In this document: positions 59,115 through 64,000 of the stretch, one piece after another
How positions within the stretch are numbered: position 1 is the first letter of the stretch
Layout: every line of letters begins with the position of its first letter
NCBI GenBank assembly: GCA_017430925.1
Contig: JAFRMA010000011.1
Location: 1-64,000 of the forward strand
Direction of reading: 5' to 3'
Length of the DNA: 64,000 bases
From: Solobacterium sp.
Lineage (GTDB): Bacteria; Bacillota_I; Bacilli_A; Erysipelotrichales; Erysipelotrichaceae
The notes under the pieces: model-generated
Seen by the model: the letters and a program-made list of their open reading frames with translations, nothing else
Told to the model about the DNA's origin: nothing
Databases searched by the model: none
Translations under genes and position numbers: made by a program

Positions 59115-60012
59115 GGTTAAAATATTCAGTCAATCTCTGTATTTCTTCTTCGTCTTCATTACAGAGTACCTGGAATTCCATATGTTTGACTGACAGGTTC
59201 CTCTGTTTCATCTGTAGTTTATATAATGTCAGTTTCCCGAAAAATTCTCTCTTCCTCAGGGCATAATTACGGCTTTGTGAGACAAACGGCACCGTGATCT
59301 TCACCTGGTCTTCTTCAATCTCAAGGATATCCGTACGGCTTCCGCGGATCAGTTCTCCGGGGTTGTTTTTCAGGTATTCCTTTGCGAGCTTGTTGGCGGC
59401 TGCGCTTTCCTTTTCGGTGTACGCTGTCTTACCGATCTGCTTGTTTATCAGGGTAAGCTGGTGACGTATTTCATCCCGGCGGAAGATATTCTCCGGCTCG
59501 CTGATCTCAGGCGCACTCCAGATATCGATACCGACATCTTCCGCTACCTTGAGGATCTTGGCGGTTGTGGAGGGATCTTCCTGATCCAGGTAGTAATAAC
59601 TTTCCAGTTTCGGGGAGATTCTGAGTCCTACTTCTTCAGGATATACCGGTCCCAGGAAGAAGACTACATCTTCTAACTGAAGACAGCTCATTCTTTCAGG
59701 GATGGGTTTATCCTTGGCAGCTTTGCGTATCGCTTCCTCCATTTGAGCCAATGTATCATAACCGTTGGAATTGCCGTATTTCTTCCACATCGCTTCCAGG
59801 GACATGGATTGAGAAGAGACATAGTGCGCATATCCGACAAAGCCTTTCTTCCGGCTGTTGTTGGGACGGGTATAGAAAAACAGCAGTTCACCGGGATGGA
59901 AGTTGGTAAATTCCTTATGACTGGTAAGACGCCAGAAATTGATCCGGCGGTTACCGCATAACCGGTGATACTCAATCATCTTCTCATCTGTTACATAGGC
60001 TATAGAACTCAT
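59107..60012 (-). CDS. Unknown protein between recR and mnmG, EVE/PUA-like N terminus
   Basis: The 301-residue protein starts MSSIAYVTDEKMIEYHRLCG and contains FHPGELLFFYTRPNN then KKGFVGYAHYVSSQSMSLEA, a pattern like EVE/PUA-fold modules that bind modified nucleic acid (GELVFFY...G...V). The middle has DVVFFLGPVYPEEVGLRISP and a charged C-terminal half. I do not recognise it beyond that. It overlaps mnmG by 8 bases and begins 2 bases past recR (GGGTGGCTGAT before ATG 60012), so all are translated together. Confidence 0.6.
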   Translation of the reverse strand: MSSIAYVTDEKMIEYHRLCGNRRINFWRLTSHKEFTNFHPGELLFFYTRPNNSRKKGFVGYAHYVSSQSMSLEAMWKKYGNSNGYDTLAQMEEAIRKAAKDKPIPERMSCLQLEDVVFFLGPVYPEEVGLRISPKLESYYYLDQEDPSTTAKILKVAEDVGIDIWSAPEISEPENIFRRDEIRHQLTLINKQIGKTAYTEKESAAANKLAKEYLKNNPGELIRGSRTDILEIEEDQVKITVPFVSQSRNYALRKREFFGKLTLYKLQMKQRNLSVKHMEFQVLCNEDEEEIQRLTEYFNHE

Positions 60013-60013
60013 A

Positions 60014-60613
60014 TCAGCCACCCATTTTTCTTCTGTCTGTGAGTGCGTGTGTCAAAGTGATCTCATCCGCGTAGTCCAGCAGACCTCCGGAAGGTATACC
60101 GTGGGCAATTCGTGTGACCAGGACATCCGGGGCAGTCTGCGCAAGTAATCTTGACAGGTACATGGCGGTGGTTTCCCCATCCAGGGTAGCGCTTGTGGCA
60201 AGAATGATCTCTTCGGCATCTTTAGCGCGTTCTGTAAGGGAATCGATGTTCAGATCTTCCGGTAAGATTCCCTTTCCTGAGGAGATCAGACCGTTCAGCA
60301 CATGATATACCCCCTGGTATTCTCCGGTTCTTTCCATGGCCAGGATATCTTTCGCCGACTGGACGACAAAGATCTGCCGGTGGTTACGTGAAGAATCACG
60401 GCAGATATCACATTCTTCCTCTTCAGAGAGATTCCCGCAGATCCGGCAGTGTTTCAGCTTCTGCTTGACATCCAGAAGTGCCTGGGCAAATTCCGTGACA
60501 TCTTCCGTATCGCTTTCACTGATCAGTAAGGCATAGCGTTCTGCGGTTTTTTCTCCTACCCCAGGTAATCTGCGGAATTGTTCGATCAGTTTGATCAGAC
60601 TGGAGGGATACAT
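60014..60613 (-). CDS. recR: Recombination mediator RecR
   Basis: From ATG 60613 the protein has 199 residues: MYPSSLIKLIEQFRRLPGVG (HhH), zinc finger CRICGNLSEEEECDIC, Toprim domain VVQSAKDILAMERTGEYQGV and EIILATSATLDGETTAMYLS. RecR works with RecF/RecO to load RecA at gaps. The frame extends upstream but ATG 60613 is 2 bases past the ybaB stop (TAAG-ATG), as usual for this operon. Confidence 0.95.
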   Translation of the reverse strand: MYPSSLIKLIEQFRRLPGVGEKTAERYALLISESDTEDVTEFAQALLDVKQKLKHCRICGNLSEEEECDICRDSSRNHRQIFVVQSAKDILAMERTGEYQGVYHVLNGLISSGKGILPEDLNIDSLTERAKDAEEIILATSATLDGETTAMYLSRLLAQTAPDVLVTRIAHGIPSGGLLDYADEITLTHALTDRRKMGG

Positions 60614-60614
60614 C

Positions 60615-60932
60615 TTACAGTCCCGGGAACCCCGCTCCTTGCGTAAATACTCCGAGCTTGTCGTCACGGTCGCTGTTGACTTTGTCCAGCGCATCGTTGA
60701 AGGCAATCACAAGCATATCCTGGAGGATTTCCTTATTCTCGGGGTTCATCAGTTCATCCGCGATCTCTACGACCTGGACTTCGGTGTCACCATTCATCTT
60801 TACGGTTACCCCTTCGGCTCCGCCGCTGTTTCCGGTATAAATCGTTTCGGATAACTCACCCTGGATCTTCATCATTTCGTTCTGCATCTGCTGGGCCTGT
60901 TTCATCAGGGAATCAAAATCAAAATTACTCAT
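60615..60932 (-). CDS. ybaB: YbaB/EbfC nucleoid-associated protein
   Basis: The 105-residue protein has the YbaB layout: FDSLMKQAQQMQNEMMKIQG helix, ETIYTGNSGGAEGVTVKMNG sheet and DELMNPENKEILQDMLVIAF. It binds DNA as a dimer. The gene overlaps dnaX by 8 bases at the start and recR follows at once. The dnaX-ybaB-recR order is widely conserved. Confidence 0.95.
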   Translation of the reverse strand: MSNFDFDSLMKQAQQMQNEMMKIQGELSETIYTGNSGGAEGVTVKMNGDTEVQVVEIADELMNPENKEILQDMLVIAFNDALDKVNSDRDDKLGVFTQGAGFPGL

Positions 60933-62697
60933 CTTCTTCTATTACCTCTACGATATCTGCCCCGAAGAGTTCAATCAGCTGATCTTCCGGCCGTGAGGCT
61001 TCTCCTTCCTTGTTTTCCTGAATCGTATATCTTTGTATGTTTTTTGCGGATGGCAGTGACTGCGTCTTCCGGCGCTGGATGTATTCTGCGACTGCCTTGT
61101 CGTAGTTTTCCTTGGTAACTGCGTAGATCATCTTATCCAGCTGGTTGTCTTTCAGATACAAGTATAATTCTTTGTTGAAGAGGGTTTCATTGATCGTATT
61201 GACAACTGCCTGCGCCGGGTTGCCCATCAGCAGCGCATCCGGACAGCTTGCGTACAGTTCCAGCTGGGTTAGTGCGGCAATATACTTGTTCATGACCAGG
61301 ACATTGGTGATATTCCCCAGACGTACCAGGTCTTTGGCTTTTTCTTCCTTTGTGCACTGGACAAGGATACTCAGAATATCTTCTACCTGCATATTCAGGA
61401 TCTGCGGGGATTCTTGTACAGGCTGCGGTACCGGTAGTTCTTCCGGAACCGGCGGTGTCTCCGTCTCTTCTTCCGGGACGCTTTCTATTACCGGTTCTTC
61501 CGGGATGATCTGCACAGGGACTTCCTGCTTTACCGGTTCGGCGGGTTTCGGCTCTGCGGGCTTTTGTTCGGCCGGTTTTGGCTGTACAGGTACAGCCGGG
61601 ACAGGCTGAGTCCGTTTCACCGGGGTTTCCGGCATCATTTTCAGACAGGCGATTTCGAAGACATTGACTGCGGATTGTGCGGTTTTATAGCGTTCAGAAG
61701 CTTCCATCAGCGTCTCGGTCATATTCAGAAGCTGTCTGGATGTGCCGAGGGAAGCGATGATCTGCGCCTGTTTCGCATTCAGTGTTCTGAGCAGGTTTTC
61801 TTTTTGTACTGCCTGATAGATCATACCGTCTTTCAAGGCATTGATCAGGTCTCCGGTCAGGCGCTTGATATCCATGCCTGAATGTTCATAGCCTTTGATC
61901 CGGGTCAGGATCTCTTCCACGTTGCCGGCAAAGATTTCCTGGATAAATTCGAGCTTTTCCCCGGTGGAGGCTAATCCGTAGATTTCGTTGATCTTATCTT
62001 CGGTAATATCTCCCAGGGCATAGGCATTGGCCTGGTCCAGCATACTCAGGGCATCACGCATACCGCCGTCTGCCAGTTCCGCAAGTTTTTCCGCGGCTTT
62101 TTCTTCCAGATGGATGTGTTCCTGTGACGCGATGCGCAGTAAGTGTTCCGAGATCTGATATACCGGCACTTTGGTAAAGTCAAAGCGCTGGCAGCGGGAG
62201 ATGATCGTACTCAAAAGTTTCTGGGGATCTGTCGTCGCCAGAATAAAGATGACATGTTCCGGGGGTTCTTCCAGGGTTTTTAATAAAGCGCTGGCGGCGG
62301 AGGAAGATAACTGGTGTACCTCATCGATAATGTAGATCTTATATCTGCCCATCATCGGGGATAATCTGGCACGTTCGATCAGAGAACGGATATCTTCAAC
62401 GTGGGTTTCATTTGCGGCGTTGATTTCCACAATATCCGGGTGATTGTTGTCGGATGCTGCCTGGCAGTTGGCGCAGTGCTCGCATGGCGCATGTGCCTGG
62501 TCTTCGCAGTTTACCGCTTTGGCCAGAAGTCTTGCCATGGTTGTTTTACCTGTACCGCGGGGACCGCAAAACAAGTACGCATGACCTACTTTCCCCTCTT
62601 TCAAGGCGTTGCGGATCGAACGTACGATATATTCCTGACCGACGACTTCTTCAAATGTTTTGGAACGGTATTTCTGATAGAGCGCTATTTTGCCCAT
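60925..62697 (-). CDS. dnaX: DNA polymerase III subunit gamma/tau
   Basis: The 590-residue protein has the clamp-loader AAA+ domain: Walker A FCGPRGTGKTTMARLLA (about 44-60), zinc cysteines CEDQAHAPCEHCANCQ, DEVHQLSSSAASALLKTLEE, and sensor/arginine-finger region TTDPQKLLSTIISRCQRFDF. Residues 370-430 are a Pro/Glu/Lys-rich repeat linker (AEQKPAEPKPAEPVKQEV), then the tau-like tail. GTAAAGGAGTCTCT precedes the ATG. No frameshift signal for a separate gamma product was recognised. Confidence 0.95.
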   Translation of the reverse strand: MGKIALYQKYRSKTFEEVVGQEYIVRSIRNALKEGKVGHAYLFCGPRGTGKTTMARLLAKAVNCEDQAHAPCEHCANCQAASDNNHPDIVEINAANETHVEDIRSLIERARLSPMMGRYKIYIIDEVHQLSSSAASALLKTLEEPPEHVIFILATTDPQKLLSTIISRCQRFDFTKVPVYQISEHLLRIASQEHIHLEEKAAEKLAELADGGMRDALSMLDQANAYALGDITEDKINEIYGLASTGEKLEFIQEIFAGNVEEILTRIKGYEHSGMDIKRLTGDLINALKDGMIYQAVQKENLLRTLNAKQAQIIASLGTSRQLLNMTETLMEASERYKTAQSAVNVFEIACLKMMPETPVKRTQPVPAVPVQPKPAEQKPAEPKPAEPVKQEVPVQIIPEEPVIESVPEEETETPPVPEELPVPQPVQESPQILNMQVEDILSILVQCTKEEKAKDLVRLGNITNVLVMNKYIAALTQLELYASCPDALLMGNPAQAVVNTINETLFNKELYLYLKDNQLDKMIYAVTKENYDKAVAEYIQRRKTQSLPSAKNIQRYTIQENKEGEASRPEDQLIELFGADIVEVIEEDE

Positions 62698-62730
62698 AGA
62701 GACTCCTTTACTTGAAAATTATAACAAAAC

Positions 62731-62769
62731 AAAGGGTTTTCCTTAAGCGTTTTCCGCGGATTACCCTTT
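62731..62769 (-). terminator. Possible terminator of tadA
   Basis: AAAGGGT and ACCCTTT pair across a long loop that itself has CCGCGGAAAACG-type pairing; TTTTGTTATAAT follows on the minus strand. It overlaps the tadA stop. Modest. Confidence 0.45.
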
Positions 62770-63274
62770 ATTCCTGTGTGATTTTAAATTGATTCTTATC
62801 CCTTTTCGGTTTTTTTCTTTTTTCCCGGAAAAATTCTGTCAGGATCATGCCGCATTCTTCAGCCAGAATTCCCGAAGTGACTTTCGGATGGTGGTTCAGC
62901 CGGGAAATTGTCTTGATTTCAATCAGACTGTCTACTGCCCCGCCTTTGGGGTCTTTTGTCCCATAGTACAGATTTTTTATCCTGGATAAGACGATGGCAC
63001 CGATACACATCATGCAGGGTTCCAGGGTCACATACAGATCACATTCATCCAGACACCATGTATGCATGGCTTCAGAGGCTTTCTGGATTGCCAGCATTTC
63101 CGCGTGTGCGTATGCCTGCATGGAGTGTTCACGGAGATTATGTGCTTTTGCGATCACTTCGTCATGAAAGACGATGACTGCACCTACCGGTACTTCATCG
63201 ATTTCTCTGGCTTTTTGCGCTTCTTCCAGCGCCATCCGCATATAGTATTCGTGCTTTTCCTGCTCGTTTTCCAT
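62768..63274 (-). CDS. tadA: tRNA-specific adenosine deaminase TadA
   Basis: The 168-residue protein has the zinc and catalytic motifs HAEMLAI (His and Glu) and PCMMCIGAI (two Cys), with VPVGAVIVFHDEVIAKAHNL early and NLYYGTKDPKGGAVDSL later. TadA converts A34 to inosine in tRNA-Arg(ACG). There is no Shine-Dalgarno before ATG 63274; only about 10 bases separate it from the end of the SRP RNA. An alternative start (Met12) has no better site. Confidence 0.93.
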   Translation of the reverse strand: MENEQEKHEYYMRMALEEAQKAREIDEVPVGAVIVFHDEVIAKAHNLREHSMQAYAHAEMLAIQKASEAMHTWCLDECDLYVTLEPCMMCIGAIVLSRIKNLYYGTKDPKGGAVDSLIEIKTISRLNHHPKVTSGILAEECGMILTEFFREKRKKPKRDKNQFKITQE

Positions 63275-63283
63275 GATATAAAA

Positions 63284-63361
63284 AATGGTACACCCAGGCA
63301 GAGGTTTGTATGGCTGCTTCCTTCCGGACCTGACCAGGTTCTATACGTACCTGTTGTACCA
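63284..63361 (-). ncRNA. ffs: Small signal recognition particle RNA (4.5S-type)
   Basis: The minus strand contains the invariant apical segment GGTCAGGTCCGGAAGGAAGC followed by AGCC, and the ends TGGTACA and TGTACCA pair to close a hairpin of about 75 bases. A T6 run (TTTTTTATAT) ends it. This is the classic small SRP RNA that binds Ffh. A matched promoter is upstream. It lies between the histidine phosphatase gene and tadA. Confidence 0.93.
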
Positions 63362-63366
63362 TTGGC

Positions 63367-63395
63367 ATTATATTCTGTTTTTCGTAAAAAGACAA
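63367..63395 (-). promoter_or_regulatory. Promoter of the SRP RNA
   Basis: TATAAT at 63372-63367 on the minus strand and TTGTCT exactly 17 bases upstream form a good sigma-A promoter. Transcription would start about 6-7 bases further, at the first base of the paired ends of the RNA. Confidence 0.75.
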
Positions 63396-63405
63396 TGTCT
63401 ATCTC

Positions 63406-63984
63406 TCAGGGATATACTTCTTCGGGGATTGAATACCCCTTTTCTGTATACTCAGTAACGTAAACAGCGCAGTTTCCGATGAACTTGTGCCAGTAGCTTC
63501 CCTGAGATTCCGGCGTGAGGTATTCCAAAGCACCTTTCATCGCGATCGCATGTGTGGAGATCAGAACGTTGCCTTCAACCGGGTTCTGAGCAAGATCTGC
63601 CAGGAAAGCGCCGAGACGACCTGTTACTTCTTCCAGCGGCTCCATGCCTGCAGGTGCGGGGACATGGATAAAATCCCGGAAGAATTCTGTGATCTCCGGA
63701 TTGGGATTCCGAAGATCCATATCTTCATATGATCCGTAGTCCATCTCTGTCAGCCGTTCATCGATCTGCGGGGTGATTCCGGATGCGATTTCCGCAGTCT
63801 GAATTGCACGCTGGAGTGGTCCGGAATAGACAGCTTTGAATTGTATGTCATTTGTTTGGAACCATTCTCCGGCTTGTCTGGCCTGCAGGATTCCTTCTTC
63901 ATTCAGTGGACGGTTACTTCTCCCTTGTAACAGATGTGCTTTATTGGCATCGGTCTGCCCATGCCGCAAGATATAAACTTTCAT
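63406..63984 (-). CDS. Histidine phosphatase (phosphoglycerate mutase-like)
   Basis: The 192-residue protein starts MKVYILRHGQTDANKAHLLQ, the RHG motif with the phosphohistidine residue, followed by AVYSGPLQRAIQTAEIASG and TEMDYGSYEDMDL with the second Glu/Asp, then ISTHAIAMKGALEYL with the second His. It is a broad cofactor-independent-looking phosphatase of the cobC/GpmB type; the substrate is not known. GAGGAGGAAGTATATT precedes the ATG. Confidence 0.87.
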   Translation of the reverse strand: MKVYILRHGQTDANKAHLLQGRSNRPLNEEGILQARQAGEWFQTNDIQFKAVYSGPLQRAIQTAEIASGITPQIDERLTEMDYGSYEDMDLRNPNPEITEFFRDFIHVPAPAGMEPLEEVTGRLGAFLADLAQNPVEGNVLISTHAIAMKGALEYLTPESQGSYWHKFIGNCAVYVTEYTEKGYSIPEEVYP

Positions 63985-64000
63985 AATATACTTCCTCCTC

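Noticed and set aside
1-64000. CRISPR arrays, tRNA or rRNA genes, insertion sequences and prophage
   Set aside because: No regular repeat-spacer pattern, cloverleaf-like sequence with CCA, rRNA segment, transposase or phage structural gene was recognised in either strand.

Overview
This is a 64 kb piece of a Bacillota (Firmicutes) chromosome, probably from an anaerobic or fermentative host-associated species. The evidence is AddAB instead of RecBCD, a Noc/ParA(Soj)/ParB(Spo0J)/RsmG cluster, strong GGAGG ribosome-binding sites, a small SRP RNA beside tadA and dnaX, citrate lyase fermentation genes, and base composition near the middle of the GC range. Erysipelotrichales or a related group would fit, but this is a weak guess. 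Most genes lie on the minus strand. The noc-parA-parB and rsmG/mnmG genes indicate that the replication origin is not far away.

Layout. 1-8.7 kb: start of a secreted protein, an iron-sulphur aldo/keto reductase, addA-addB and an alpha/beta hydrolase, the last overlapping the decayed tail of a NADAR-family gene. 9-16 kb: a citrate fermentation operon (citD-citE-citF-transporter-esterase), read leftwards and divergent from a LysR regulator with a perfect palindrome between them. 16.1-18.1 kb: a helical-repeat protein, then a compact structured non-coding segment and a solitary reverse transcriptase (RT) with YSDD; this is the strongest candidate for an undescribed system. 18.2-28.6 kb: peptidases, an AT-rich three-gene patch (methyltransferase, ABM-like protein, GNAT), an acyltransferase-fold protein, a thioredoxin fusion and transporters. 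28.7-40.2 kb: a sugar/polyol operon (ROK regulator, binding protein, ABC ATPase, permease, esterase, zinc dehydrogenase, a mannitol-dehydrogenase/VOC fusion, SDR, FGGY kinase). 40.2-43.7 kb: small membrane proteins, a GNAT and two overlapping nucleoside hydrolases. 43.9-47.1 kb: parB, parA, noc, rsmG. 47.2-57.2 kb: accessory genes, including a citX-citG fusion that would mature the citrate lyase acyl carrier protein encoded 32 kb away, TraX-like, GHL10-like lipoprotein, acyltransferase, CBS/DHH pyrophosphatase, MATE transporter and a ThyX-like protein. 57.2-64 kb: an overlapping housekeeping chain dnaX-ybaB-recR-(unknown)-mnmG, preceded by tadA, the SRP RNA gene and a histidine phosphatase.

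How the parts work together. The LysR regulator probably controls citrate uptake and cleavage; CitXG supplies the prosthetic group for CitD. The ROK regulator probably controls a pathway that imports a sugar or polyol, oxidises it with several dehydrogenases and phosphorylates the resulting ketose. AddAB, RecR, DnaX, Noc, ParA and ParB are core DNA maintenance. Several junctions show past rearrangement: the NADAR remnant at 8.7 kb, a fused pair of gene tails at 49.6 kb, and the accessory block separating mnmG from rsmG.
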